Shown: positions 36,685-46,069, counted from the first letter of the stretch. The stretch: 64,000 nt of DNA from Sphingomonas jeddahensis (GCF_001981525.1 NZ_MPSB01000002.1:1-64000); one strand, 5' to 3'. Made by a program: numbers and translations. Notes: generated by a model from the sequence alone, not told the origin.

Positions 36685-38624
36685 ATGAGATTGCGCGTGG
36701 CGGGTTTGTGGCGTCATCCCCGGTCGAAGATGTACTGGTTCCGCATGGGCGTGCCGGAGCGGTATCGCGAGCGTGTGGGCAAGCGTGAGTGGAAGGAGAC
36801 ACTCGGCACCGCCGATCTGGTGGAAGCGCGGTCGCTGCATGCCCGCAAGCTCCACGAGGTGCAGGAGCTGATGCGCACGCTGGACGCCGGTGAGGCCATC
36901 GCCGTCGACGATCAGGCGGACAAGATCGTCGCGGACGGGTTCGATGCGCTGGCCCGTGCGAACGTCAGGGCGCATGAAATCGCCGCCGACTACGATCTGG
37001 CGCGGGGCCTCGACCACGTGTGCTTCACCATGCTGCAGATGATGGGTTTCCGGGCGCGGCTGGACTGGGGCGGCAGCTATGCCAGCAAGGCGCAGGATGA
37101 CATGCTCGGTGAGGCTGACGAGGACATCTGGCCAATCGAGCAGCCGGACGCAGCGGGCGCATTCCCGACCTTCGCGCATCGTGATGCAGTGGCGATGAAC
37201 ATCGAGCTCTTCGAGAACAACCCGCTGTTCAGGGGCGCTGCGTTCCGCGAGGTCGCGCGCGCCCACCTGTCGGCCCGGGACTGGAAGGCAGCGGAGTTCG
37301 AGGCGCAGATCGTCGCGCAGGCGGCCGGTGTCGTGCTCAGGCCAAAGGGTCCGCTGTTCGAGGCGGTGGCGGAACGCATCCTGCGCCGTCTTGCGGAACA
37401 CCGCTTCGGCCACTGGCCGACGGGCGTGCAGAACGTGCTGCAGCCGATGATGACGGCGATGGCGACGCATTTGCCCGCGCCCACGATCGTCGATCAGGAC
37501 GCGCCGGCGCACACGCTGTCCGACGCGCTGGCGGCCTGGAAGAAGCGCAAGGGGATCGACCCCGCCCTGCCCAACAAGACAGCCGACGAATGGCAGAGCG
37601 CGCTCGATCGCTTTCGCGAACTGGCGGGCACCGAGGATGTTGCCGCCATCACCGGCGAGATGGTGGAAACGTTCCTCGAAGATGTGGCGCAGCTCCCATA
37701 CCGTCCGAAAAAGGTGATCGGCAGCCTGCCCTTGCGACAGCAGATCGCCGCCGCCCATGCCGCGAAGCTGCCGACGCTCGGCCCATCTACCGTCGGCAAG
37801 CATCTCGCCGCGATCCGGTCGCTGCTGGCGACGGCCGTCAGGAAGAAATGGATCCCCTTCAACCCGGCCGCCGGACTGAGCGTCGAGGGAGCGAAGCACA
37901 CGGGGACCGAGCGCGACCACTTCTCCGACGAGGACATGCGCCGTATCTACACGGCGCCGCTGATGACCGACCCGGACGCGTGCAGCGATACGATGTTCTG
38001 GATCCTGCTTCTGGCCCCCTTCCACGGGTCGCGGCCGGGCGAGCATTGCAAGCTCAAGCCGCACGAGGTCATCCGTGAGGACGACGAGTGGGTCATGCGC
38101 TTCCGGTCCGATCGCAAGCGCCAGAGTTCTGCGGAAGGACCCGAGAAACGCCCCCGCCGTCAGAAGACCGGCCAGTCAGTGCGTGACGTGCCGATCCACT
38201 GGATCGTCGTCGAGTCGGGCTTCCTCGACTGGGTTGCACTGCAGATCGAGCGCGGCGAGCAGTGGGTGTTCAGCGACCTGACCGCGGACAAATACGGCGA
38301 CCGTTACAAATACCTGTCGCGCGAGATCAACGACGCGATCCGTGCGCTTGGCATCGACGACCCCGACAAGTCGTTCTACTCGACCCGGCACAACTTCAAG
38401 CGCGAGGGCCGGCGCCGGCGCGTCAGCGAACACGATCTCGACCAGATGGCGGGCATGCCTCGATCAACGTCGGCCGGAAATACGGGCAGGGTTCGCCGAT
38501 CGACGCGTTGAAGGAGAGCATCGACCGGCTCGAGTTCCGAAGCGTGCCGTGGGATGCGGTGGTGGCCTGCGCACACCAGCGCCTTCTGCGGTTCGCCGCC
38601 CGGACACGTCTTGCCGCGTCGTGA
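36685..38624 (+). pseudogene. Site-specific tyrosine recombinase (integrase), frameshifted
   Basis: The N-terminus matches the DUF6538-type integrase domain (LWRHPRSKMYWFRMGVPERYRERVGK...LGTADLVEARSL, starting at ATG 36685). A SAM-like core follows (TADEWQSALDRFREL, TVGKHLAAIRSLLATAVRKKWIPFNPA). Catalytic Arg450 lies in HGSRPGEHCKLKPHEV and box II is TRHNFK. In-frame, the ORF ends at 38511 with an unrelated tail. Box III is encoded one frame over: GHASINVGRKYGQGSP, running to a stop at 38624. The frame changes near 38451-38454 (GCGGGCATGCC), consistent with one missing base. It may be a natural inactivation or a sequencing error. Confidence 0.87.
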
Positions 38625-38702
38625 TGACGCTGGGGCACAGCCAGGACACGAAAAGCGCGACAGGCGTTTGTCGATCGACGGCCACGCTCCTATACTACGC
38701 CT

Positions 38703-39011
38703 ATGACCGACGATACCGCCCTGTCCGACGCAGAGGCTGCCACCATGGCGGCCCTCGAAGGCATGTCGGTCTGGGAGATGATCGGCGAGCTGCTGGCGTT
38801 GGCGGCACGCTCCGTCCAGTGGCAGATCCAGCGGCGTCTCGGCGGCCCCGGCGCCGTCCGGCGCCTGCTGTCGATCCTCGCGGCCTTCCTCACCGTCGTG
38901 ATGACAATGGCCGTTCGCCAGCGCGCGGCCATTGTACATCACCTTCCCGTATCGGCATCGCCAATCCTGCGGCACCTCCGCTGCCCGCCGTCGCGCTGGG
39001 CTGGCGCCTGA
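38703..39011 (+). CDS. Small hypothetical protein with a predicted membrane helix
   Basis: A 102-residue ORF on the island. Residues 1-25 are acidic and Ala-rich, residues about 25-45 amphipathic (WEMIGELLALAARSVQWQIQRRLGG), and residues about 50-70 hydrophobic (VRRLLSILAAFLTVVMTMAV), a probable transmembrane helix. No clear Shine-Dalgarno and no family recognised. It sits 79 bp after the integrase and before the KfrA-like gene on the same strand. Confidence 0.45.
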   Translation: MTDDTALSDAEAATMAALEGMSVWEMIGELLALAARSVQWQIQRRLGGPGAVRRLLSILAAFLTVVMTMAVRQRAAIVHHLPVSASPILRHLRCPPSRWAGA

Positions 39012-39192
39012 CCGATCCCCGTCGAACACGCCGGGCGCAGCCGTCTTCATACGGCCGCGCCTCATGCCGACGGACCGGGAAGCCAGCTCGATTTGCGACA
39101 CGCGCGTCGAAGCGCGCTACCGCGCGATAACGAGCGTCAGCGCGCGATAGCGCTAAAGGCACTCCCGGTCCTCGCCGACGAGGACCAGGATC

Positions 39193-40005
39193 ATGAACAA
39201 CAATCGTAACCAGCGCTTCAAGCTGATCTGCGCTGCCGCCGACAGGATTGTCGAAGAGACGGGCGTCAGCCCGTCTGAAGTCACGGGCTATGCCGTCTCC
39301 ATGGCGGCGTTCGACAGAAAGCCGAACGGGGATTTCTACGCCCTGTTCGAGGAGTGGCTGAAACTGCGTCGCGCCGTCCCCGGCGCACCGCCGGCGGACA
39401 TGCCCGCCGAGGCGGCGGCCGAGCTGGAGCAATGGACCGAGCACCTGAAGGCCCAGATCATGCAGCGGGTGACGGGTATCGTGCGTGACGTCGCGGGATC
39501 CTTCGAGCAGACCACGGCGATGCGCGTCGGTGCGCTGGAACGCCTCAACGCGGATCAGGCGCGGCGCGGCCACGCGGTGATCGCGACCCTCGTGGAAACC
39601 GAGGCGGAGCTCGGCGAGGCGCAGGCGCGCATCGCTGAGCTCTCCGACGAGCTCAGGAAGGAACGCGAGCAGGTCCAGCGGCTGCTCGGCCGGCTGGACG
39701 AGCGTGACGCCCTGCTGAACGTGCTCCGCCCCGTGACTGCAACCGACAGCGGGACGGAGATCACGCCGACCGCCGCGCCCGACGCCGGCGCGGTGGCGGA
39801 CGGCAGCATCGACCAGGACCGTCGCTCCAGCGACGATACCGGCGAGATCGCGACCACGGCGAGCGAGCCGCTCGTCAGCGCCGTCGAACCCGAACAGTCG
39901 CCGGCAGTCGAAACCGATCATCCCGCGGATGGTCAGGTCGAGATGCCGCTCGCCACCAGCGCCTCCGCCCACACGGCGGACGATGCCGGTGACGATCGCG
40001 GCTGA
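39193..40005 (+). CDS. KfrA-like DNA-binding coiled-coil protein
   Basis: A 270-residue protein. Residues about 5-45 (RFKLICAAADRIVEETGVSPSEVTGYAVSMAAFDRKPNGDFYALFEEW) match the KfrA N-terminal DNA-binding domain found on plasmids. A long coiled coil follows (about residues 130-195: TEAELGEAQARIAELSDELRKEREQVQRLLGRLDERD), then a low-complexity acidic Thr/Ser/Ala tail. KfrA proteins bind their own promoter and help plasmid partition. On an integrated island this one is probably a regulator or maintenance factor. AGGA lies just before the ATG. Confidence 0.8.
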   Translation: MNNNRNQRFKLICAAADRIVEETGVSPSEVTGYAVSMAAFDRKPNGDFYALFEEWLKLRRAVPGAPPADMPAEAAAELEQWTEHLKAQIMQRVTGIVRDVAGSFEQTTAMRVGALERLNADQARRGHAVIATLVETEAELGEAQARIAELSDELRKEREQVQRLLGRLDERDALLNVLRPVTATDSGTEITPTAAPDAGAVADGSIDQDRRSSDDTGEIATTASEPLVSAVEPEQSPAVETDHPADGQVEMPLATSASAHTADDAGDDRG

Positions 40006-40135
40006 TCCGCTGCGCCCGCGCCGCCGTCGTCATGGCGGCGACGCGGTTTTCCGCTGCCCTTCCTTCCCCTTCGGCTTTCCGTCGGACCGGAAAGCCACGG
40101 CCCGCAGCGACTTCGCGAAGGGCCGTTCCGGGGGT

Positions 40136-40200
40136 TCAGGGGCACTCCCCTGACATGCCTTTTTTCGAGCATCGAAAAAAGAAGAGCATGTTCTTCTTTT
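40136..40200 (+). terminator. Cluster of three hairpins before the Mob-like gene
   Basis: Hairpin 1: TCAGGGG/CCCCTGA (40136-40153), followed by a T-run. Hairpin 2: TTTTTTCGA/TCGAAAAAA (40160-40180), a perfect 9-bp stem around GCA. Hairpin 3: GAAGA/TCTTC around 40181-40196. Hairpin 1 plus the T-run has the form of an intrinsic terminator for the KfrA-like gene. The others resemble an attenuator or AT-rich unwinding site. Confidence 0.6.
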
Positions 40201-40234
40201 TCTGCCGCCTGCCAGCGCGGCCCACTGAGGACCC

Positions 40235-42115
40235 ATGAAAAAGCAGGTTTCCGGCGTCGCCGGTGCCGCCCGCATCAAGAACCTCGACCTCGCCGGACTG
40301 GCACGGGCCGAGAAGCACGGCAAGCGTCTCGACCAGACGGGCAAGGCGCGCGCGATGAACGACCTGCCACCGCTCACCACCACCGGACTTGATCTGCTCG
40401 CACTGTACGACCGACACATCGAGGGCGCGTTTGTCCCGAGGGCGAAGTCGTCGGTGATGCATATCCTCATCCAGTTCCCCACCGAGCTCGTCGATGGCGA
40501 GGACCCCGGCTACATGCTCCATCATGCCCGGGTGTTCGCAGAGCGCGTGTTCGGTGACGAGGCGATCCTGGCCGATCGTCTCGACCGGGACGAGAAGAGC
40601 CGGCATGTGGTCGACCTGTTCGTCGCGCCAAGATACATGAAGTCGACGAAGCGCGAGTCGAAGCCCGCCATCTCGACGACCCATCATCTCAAGGCGCTGG
40701 CGAAGGAATATGGCGAGAAGCCGCTACCGTTCGGGTACGGCCGTGCGCTTCAGACCGCCTTCTTCGACTATATGCGCGACGAGATGAAGCTGGACGGCGT
40801 GGAGCGCGGGAAGGCGAAGGCGGTGTCCGGCAACGACTGGAAGTCGGCCGAGCAGCAGAGGCTGGAGGAACTGGACGGGCTAGAGGCACAGAAGACATCA
40901 GCACTGGCACGGATCGAGCAGGATCGGGTCAGGGCGGAGGCCGCCGCGGCCGAGGCTGCACATCGGGCGGCCGAACGCGAGGAGGCGCTCGCGGCTCGCG
41001 AGCGGAAGGCGACGGAACGCGAACGGGCCATCGCTGCGCGCGAGATTGAGACCGCGGCGGCAGGCGATCGGGCCGCTGCCGCGCGGCTTGCGGCGGAGCA
41101 GGCCCGGATCGGTATGGAGGCCGCGCTTCAGGCTGCCCGGCTGCGTGGCGAGGCGGTCGACCGCGAGCTCGCCGCCGCCGCCGGCGACCGTGCCGACGCC
41201 GAAGCCGATCGGGCTCTCGCGGCTGCCGAGCGCGCCGCGATCACCGCCGAGCGGGAACGCAATGACGCCCAGCGCAAGGTGCGGGAAGCCCAGCTCGCCC
41301 TCCTCGCGCGTGCGGCGGACGATGGTGCCGGGCTTGACCTGCGGAGCACCCCAAGCGCATTTTCGATGCGCAAGGATGCAATGCTGCCCGACGAACGTCA
41401 CGTCTATGAGGCGGGGTGGCCCGCATCGCTGGTGAAGGCAGGCCGCCAGATCGCGGTGGCGCTGGAGCAGGTACGGGCATGGACGCGGCGGCTGCTGGCT
41501 CGCGAGAAGGTCATCGAGGAGCGGGAAGCCGCGCTGGCCGCACGCGAACGCGATGCAGAGCGCGAGCGGGCGGCAAGGCACGCCGAGCATGCCGCAACGC
41601 TTGCGGGTCTCGACCGTCGGGACCGCGAGCTTGCCGCGCGGGAGCAGGATGCAACGACACGGTTGGCGGCAGCCGAGGCCGGGATCGCGGCGGCGGCGGC
41701 GAAGGACGCCGGCGCGCAAGCACTGCTTGCACAGCACAGCCGGTGGGCGATGGCGGTGGACACGCTTGTCGACCATCCCGACTGGATCGATGTGACGGGC
41801 ACCACGATCCGGCTCGATCGCGATGCAGCGACGGCAGCCGGACCCCGACTTGCCGCCACCCTGCGAGAGCCGCCGCCGCCCTGGGCGCTCAACGTGCTCC
41901 TCGCCCGCCTCGACGTGGCCGACCGCCAGCGCCGGGTGGGCGAGCACGAACAGGCTGCCGCATCGTCCGCGCGCCAGCTGACCGAACTGCTCGGGCGTGC
42001 CGGCCCGGTCCTGACGCCGGAGCAGCAGCTGGTCGCGGCGGAAGTACAGCAGGCGATCCGCCGGTCAACGGTTGCGGCTCGGGCCTGGAATGCTGCTCGC
42101 GACGCGGGGCGGTGA
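40235..42115 (+). CDS. MobV/Pre-like mobilisation (plasmid recombination) protein
   Basis: A 626-residue protein. The first about 200 residues resemble the pMV158-type MobV relaxase: a basic start, then LTTTGLDLLALYDRHIEGAFVPRAKSSVMHILIQFP, then LADRLDRDEKSRHVVDLFVAPRYMKSTKRESKPAISTTHHLKAL, equivalent to the catalytic HxDExTPHxH strand followed by KKFFGG. The first His is Asp here and only one His remains, so catalysis may be lost or altered. Residues about 205-480 form a very long Ala/Glu/Arg coiled coil (AERERAIAAREIETAA-type repeats). The C-terminus (DHPDWIDVTGTTIRLD, LAPE-type helix) is unknown. GAGGA lies 5 nt upstream. A relaxase role is inferred. Confidence 0.65.
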   Translation: MKKQVSGVAGAARIKNLDLAGLARAEKHGKRLDQTGKARAMNDLPPLTTTGLDLLALYDRHIEGAFVPRAKSSVMHILIQFPTELVDGEDPGYMLHHARVFAERVFGDEAILADRLDRDEKSRHVVDLFVAPRYMKSTKRESKPAISTTHHLKALAKEYGEKPLPFGYGRALQTAFFDYMRDEMKLDGVERGKAKAVSGNDWKSAEQQRLEELDGLEAQKTSALARIEQDRVRAEAAAAEAAHRAAEREEALAARERKATERERAIAAREIETAAAGDRAAAARLAAEQARIGMEAALQAARLRGEAVDRELAAAAGDRADAEADRALAAAERAAITAERERNDAQRKVREAQLALLARAADDGAGLDLRSTPSAFSMRKDAMLPDERHVYEAGWPASLVKAGRQIAVALEQVRAWTRRLLAREKVIEEREAALAARERDAERERAARHAEHAATLAGLDRRDRELAAREQDATTRLAAAEAGIAAAAAKDAGAQALLAQHSRWAMAVDTLVDHPDWIDVTGTTIRLDRDAATAAGPRLAATLREPPPPWALNVLLARLDVADRQRRVGEHEQAAASSARQLTELLGRAGPVLTPEQQLVAAEVQQAIRRSTVAARAWNAARDAGR

Positions 42116-42203
42116 TCGCATCCACCGGCCCTACGTCGCCGGACGATGGCCCTGGTTCGGTCCCTTCGGGATGATGACAGGCGCGTCCTGGTGCCGTGGG
42201 ACA

Positions 42204-42338
42204 TTCCCGTTTCCCCGTGTACGTGGGCGAATTTGGGAATGTGCAATCGGGAACAGATTTCGGGAAAACGGGACCCGCTGGCGGTGGTCAGCGTCATCGG
42301 CCCGGCGGGATTCCCGTCCCAGGTTCCTAATCGGGAAC
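42204..42338. repeat. Dispersed CGGGAA motif cluster
   Basis: The gene-free stretch 42116-42485 holds several copies of the core CGGGAA/TTCCCG: TTCCCG at 42204-42209 and 42311-42316, and CGGGAA at 42248-42253, 42261-42266 and 42332-42337. There are also looser copies (TTGGGAAT near 42232, TTCCCCG near 42211). The copies face both ways. The region could bind a regulator or act as an iteron-like or transfer-origin site next to the Mob-like gene. No function is proven. Confidence 0.45.
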
Positions 42339-42485
42339 GGCCGGAAGCGACCCAACTTCAGCCATTCGTGTCGCCGTCGTTCAGCGTCAGCTTTGGGGCA
42401 AAGCGGCCCTGTAATGACCTACATTCATAGACGCGGCTGGATCGGAAGCTTAGGGTGACGCCGAGCCCCTCGAAGATTGAGTCAA

Positions 42486-44717
42486 ATGGCCGAGAAGACG
42501 CCCCCCGACCCCGAATTTGAGGCGCTCTTGCGCTATATACAGGAAAGCCGGGGTCTCGATTTCCGTGGCTATAAGCGCACCAGCCTGCGCCGGCGCATCA
42601 CGCTGCGCATGGAGGCAGTGGGTGCCGAGGACTTCTCCGCCTATCGCTCTCGGCTCGAGGCGCAGCCGGGGGAATTCGAAAACCTGCTGAACACGGTGCT
42701 GATCAACGTGACGTCCTTTTTCCGCGACGGCGAGGCGTGGGATGTGCTGCGCGACCATGTGATCCCTTCCATCCTCGGTCATGGGGACTCCGACCGGCCG
42801 ATCCGCGTGTGGAGCGTCGGCTGCGCATCGGGCGAGGAGCCCTATTCGATCGCGATGCTGTTCGCCGAGGCGATGGGGACGAAGGACTTCTGCCGCCGGG
42901 TAAAGATCTACGCCACCGACCTGGACGAGGAGGCGCTGAGGACCGCGCGCGTCGCGACCTATGCCCCGCGCGACGTGGAGGGTGTGCCGCCGGAACTGCT
43001 CGAGAAATATTTCGAGCGAACCAACAACCATTATGTCTTCGAGCGCGAGCTCCGGAAATGCGTGATCTTCGGACAGCACAATGTCGTCCATGACGCGCCG
43101 ATCTCGCGCATCGACCTGCTCACCTGCCGCAACCTGCTGATCTACCTCGAGGCCGAGACGCAGAGCGTCGTGCTGCCGCGGCTCCACTACGCGCTCACGC
43201 GCGATGGCTATCTCTTTCTCGGCAAGGCCGAGACGCAGCTCGCCCGCTCCTCGCTGTTTCGCCCGGTCGAGATGAAGCACCGCATCTTCGCCAAGGTGCC
43301 GCAGGAATGGCGGCGGCCGATGGGCAGCTTCGCCGCGAGCCGCATGTCACGGATGGATCCGCCCATGGCCGACGTGCGCTTGCTGGAGGCGATCGTCAAC
43401 GAGACCGGCAACGCGCTGCTGGTGGTGGACGAGGCCGGCTCGGTGGCACTCGCCAACCTGCCCGCGCGCCACCTGCTCGGCGTGGGCGACGCCGATATCG
43501 GCCGGCCGTTCCAAGACCTGCCCATCTCCTATCGCCCGATCGAGCTGCGCGGCCCCATCGAGGAAGTATTCCGCCAGCGCGTTGGCGTGCGGCTGGAGGA
43601 CCAGGAATATCGGCTCAACCAGGCCGAGGTGATGCGCCTCACCATCGACCTGCGCCCGCTCTTCAACGCCGACGGCAGCGTCTATGCGGTGCTGCTCTCC
43701 TTCCTAGACCAGACGCGGCTCCACACGCTCCACCGCGAGCTGGAGGCGGCGCAGGAGAATCTCGAGCATTCGATCGAGGAGCTCCAGTCCGCCAATGAGG
43801 AGCTGGAGACCACCAATGAGGAGCTCCAGTCGACCAACGAGGAGCTGGAGACCACCAACGAGGAGCTGCAGTCGACCAACGAGGAGCTGGAGACCCTCAA
43901 CGAGGAAGCGCGTTCCTCGAACGAGGAGATGGAGTCGGTCAACGAGGAGCTGCGCATCCAGGCCGAGCAGGCCAGCGCATACCGGCTCCACCTCGAATCG
44001 GTGCTGCGGGCGATGAACGGCGGCATCATCGTGCTCGACCCGAACCATGTGATCCGCAGCTGGAATCGCTGGAGCGAAAGCACTTGGGGCCTGCGCGCCG
44101 AGGACGTGATCGGCACCAAGTTCGATCTGCTCGACATCGGCCTGCCGATTCACAAGCTGCGTGACGCGCTCTCGACGGTGCAGTTCGGCCGCGCCGAATA
44201 TGTCGACGAGATGCTGGAGGGCGTCGATCGCCGCGGCCGCCGCATCCTCTGCCGCATCCGCGTCTCACCACTTAGCGACGAGGACGGCAGCACCCTCGGC
44301 CTCGTCCTCATCTTCCAGGACCTGACCGAGGAGCGCAGCAAGGAGGAATATGCGCGCTACCTGGGCCGGATCATGGGGCGCGCGCTCAACGAGATCTATT
44401 TCCTCGATCCCAAGACGCTGCGCTTCACGCTCACCAATGACGGCGCGCAGAAGAAGCTTGGCTATAGCGACGCGCAGCTGCGGCAGATGACGCTGCTCGA
44501 GGTCGCGCCGGCGCTGACGCAGGAGGCCGTCGATGCGCTGCTGGCGTCGCTGTTCAGCGGGGCTGAAAAGGAGATCGTCTTCGAGACCAGCATTCGCGGC
44601 AAGGAGCGCGAATATCCGGCCGAGATGTGCATGCAACTCTTCGGCGACGAAGAGCCGCCCATCCTGGTGGCGGTGCTGCATGACACGAGCGAGCGACGGC
44701 CGGTCCCACAGGGTTAG
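42486..44717 (+). CDS. CheR-type methyltransferase with PAS domains
   Basis: A 743-residue fusion. Residues 8-270 are a CheR chemoreceptor glutamate methyltransferase (helical N-domain with RRRITLRM, INVTSFFRD, then the SAM motif VGCASGEEPYSIAM at 111-124, and LLTCRNLLIY). A PAS-like domain follows at about 295-400. Next is a coiled coil of heptads NEELQST/NEELETT at about 417-500, then two PAS domains at about 503-620 and 625-740. There is no kinase domain and no CheB domain; in most relatives CheB, CheR, PAS and kinase lie in one polypeptide. Here CheB is the separate convergent gene. ATG 42486 is preferred; a TTG at 42477 is an alternative. No chemoreceptor gene is on the island. Confidence 0.9.
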   Translation: MAEKTPPDPEFEALLRYIQESRGLDFRGYKRTSLRRRITLRMEAVGAEDFSAYRSRLEAQPGEFENLLNTVLINVTSFFRDGEAWDVLRDHVIPSILGHGDSDRPIRVWSVGCASGEEPYSIAMLFAEAMGTKDFCRRVKIYATDLDEEALRTARVATYAPRDVEGVPPELLEKYFERTNNHYVFERELRKCVIFGQHNVVHDAPISRIDLLTCRNLLIYLEAETQSVVLPRLHYALTRDGYLFLGKAETQLARSSLFRPVEMKHRIFAKVPQEWRRPMGSFAASRMSRMDPPMADVRLLEAIVNETGNALLVVDEAGSVALANLPARHLLGVGDADIGRPFQDLPISYRPIELRGPIEEVFRQRVGVRLEDQEYRLNQAEVMRLTIDLRPLFNADGSVYAVLLSFLDQTRLHTLHRELEAAQENLEHSIEELQSANEELETTNEELQSTNEELETTNEELQSTNEELETLNEEARSSNEEMESVNEELRIQAEQASAYRLHLESVLRAMNGGIIVLDPNHVIRSWNRWSESTWGLRAEDVIGTKFDLLDIGLPIHKLRDALSTVQFGRAEYVDEMLEGVDRRGRRILCRIRVSPLSDEDGSTLGLVLIFQDLTEERSKEEYARYLGRIMGRALNEIYFLDPKTLRFTLTNDGAQKKLGYSDAQLRQMTLLEVAPALTQEAVDALLASLFSGAEKEIVFETSIRGKEREYPAEMCMQLFGDEEPPILVAVLHDTSERRPVPQG
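43791..43903 (+). repeat. In-frame 21/42-bp tandem repeat (coiled coil heptads)
   Basis: Alternating units encoding TNEELET and TNEELQS, 21 bp each, repeat for about five units within the CheR-PAS gene. DNA identity between neighbouring units is very high, so unit number could vary by slippage without changing frame. Confidence 0.8.
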
Positions 44718-44820
44718 CTCCCGGCCGGCACCATAGGCTGAACGGGGGCAGAATTCGTCCCTAAGCCGCTGTTAACCCCGGCCATCCTATGGCGCACCCG
44801 TTGGATTACGAGTGCGCCGG

Positions 44821-44943
44821 ATGAACCAGACTGCCGATCAGTTGCTCGACTGGCTCGCCAAGGAGCTGCCGCAGCTGCGCGAGCGGCTGGCGCGGACCCA
44901 TGCCGCGATCGAGGAGACGCGCCGCAAGCTCGCCGGGAACTGA
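44821..44943 (+). CDS. Small helical protein between cheR-PAS and cheB
   Basis: A 40-residue ORF: MNQTADQLLDWLAKELPQLR, then ERLARTHAAIEETRRKLAGN, a single amphipathic charged helix. TGA at 44941-44943 lies 3 bp before the convergent CheB stop. There is no strong Shine-Dalgarno, but codon use is coding-like and the region otherwise has no role. It may be a small partner of the signalling module. Unproven. Confidence 0.45.
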   Translation: MNQTADQLLDWLAKELPQLRERLARTHAAIEETRRKLAGN

Positions 44944-44946
44944 GCG

Positions 44947-45954
44947 CTATGCCTCGCCCTCGGTCGGCGTCTTGCGCAGGTTGGTCATCGCATTCTCCAG
45001 CACTGCGATCAGCTGCTCGGACTCCTCCGTCGCCTCGCTCCAGCGCCGTTCGGCATGATCCAGCCCGCGGGCCTTGGCGCTCTCGCTCATCTGGCCGAAC
45101 AGGCGGATGCGGTCGCGGTGCGTGCGCACCGCGATCGCGAGCGCGCGCTCCAGCTCCTGATTCTGCGCATCCGCCAGCCCCAGCGGCGTAAAGGCGTGGC
45201 CTACCTGGCAGCGGAAGCGGATCTCGTCCTCCATCACCACCTGGTTGAGCACGCCGCCGCAATCGGGGCAGGCTATGTGGCTCGGCTGGCCGGGCGTGAC
45301 GATCTCGGGTTCCACCACGGCGAACTCCTGTGCAGCGATGCCGTCTTCGATGACATATTCCTCGGGCAGCGGGATGGTCGGGCCGGCCTCTTCGCCGACA
45401 AGGGCCGTCAGCACTGCGGCCAGCTCGTCCAACCGGACGACGCGGTCGACATGGTCGCGCTTCAACGCGTTGCGCGGCATCGACGGCCATTCGGCCTCGT
45501 CCGGGTCCTGCACGACGGAGGTGCCGCCCGTCGCCTTGATCGCGATCAGTCCGTCGGTGCCGTCGTCGAGCAGGCCGGTGAGCACCACGCCGATCACCCG
45601 GCTGCCGTAATGCACCGCCGCCGATCGGAACAGCGCGTTCACGGCCGGGCGCGTGCGGTTCTCATAAGGGCCGCGCCGCATCAGCACCTTGCCCTCACGC
45701 ACGAGCATATGGTTGTCGGGGCCCGCCACATAGATGTGGCCCGGCTCGATCGCCTGACCGTCCACCGGCGATAGCGCACGCAGCGGTGTCACGCGGTCGA
45801 GCAGTTGCGGCAAGACGCTCCTCGACGATGGCGAAAGATGCTGGACGACAAACACGCAGCCGGAGAAGTTGGCCGGAAGAGCCGCGCAAAGCCGCTGTAG
45901 CGCATCCACTCCGCCCGCCGAGGACCCCACGACGACAATATCCTTGTTGGGCAT
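44947..45954 (-). CDS. CheB-type methylesterase with C-terminal zinc-ribbon-like domain
   Basis: A 335-residue protein with no receiver domain. The CheB catalytic domain covers residues 4-185: catalytic Ser12 in VVGSSAGG, His39 in VVQHLS, and Asp131 in VVLTGLLDDGTDG. The C-terminal 110 residues contain CPDCGG...CQVGHAF, a cysteine cluster that could bind zinc, and a helical tail (ALAIAVRTHRDRIRLFGQMSESAKARGLDHAERRW). This two-part form occurs in CheB proteins that partner CheB/CheR fusions. AAGGAGG lies 6 nt before the ATG. It is divergent from the HWE kinase, with 115 bp between start codons. The target is unknown. Confidence 0.9.
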   Translation of the reverse strand: MPNKDIVVVGSSAGGVDALQRLCAALPANFSGCVFVVQHLSPSSRSVLPQLLDRVTPLRALSPVDGQAIEPGHIYVAGPDNHMLVREGKVLMRRGPYENRTRPAVNALFRSAAVHYGSRVIGVVLTGLLDDGTDGLIAIKATGGTSVVQDPDEAEWPSMPRNALKRDHVDRVVRLDELAAVLTALVGEEAGPTIPLPEEYVIEDGIAAQEFAVVEPEIVTPGQPSHIACPDCGGVLNQVVMEDEIRFRCQVGHAFTPLGLADAQNQELERALAIAVRTHRDRIRLFGQMSESAKARGLDHAERRWSEATEESEQLIAVLENAMTNLRKTPTEGEA

Positions 45955-46069
45955 GCGCTGCCTCCTTTTCGAAGACGTAACGGCCAGCGATGCTTATGGT
46001 GCCGAGCCTGATCTATTTGGGGCACGATCCAGTTCCCCCGGCGTTACGATCTTGCAGACAGGACTCCAC

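Noticed and set aside
35009..36802. A 597-codon minus-strand frame opposite DAHP synthase and spanning tRNA-Glu
   Set aside because: It crosses a tRNA gene and shadows a certain enzyme; low-complexity composition.
36556..38064. A 502-codon minus-strand frame opposite the integrase
   Set aside because: Overlaps tRNA-Glu and the integrase, whose sense frame carries recombinase motifs.
40898..41947. A long minus-strand reading frame opposite the Mob-like gene
   Set aside because: The sense frame has a coherent relaxase-like start and heptad pattern; the antisense has none.
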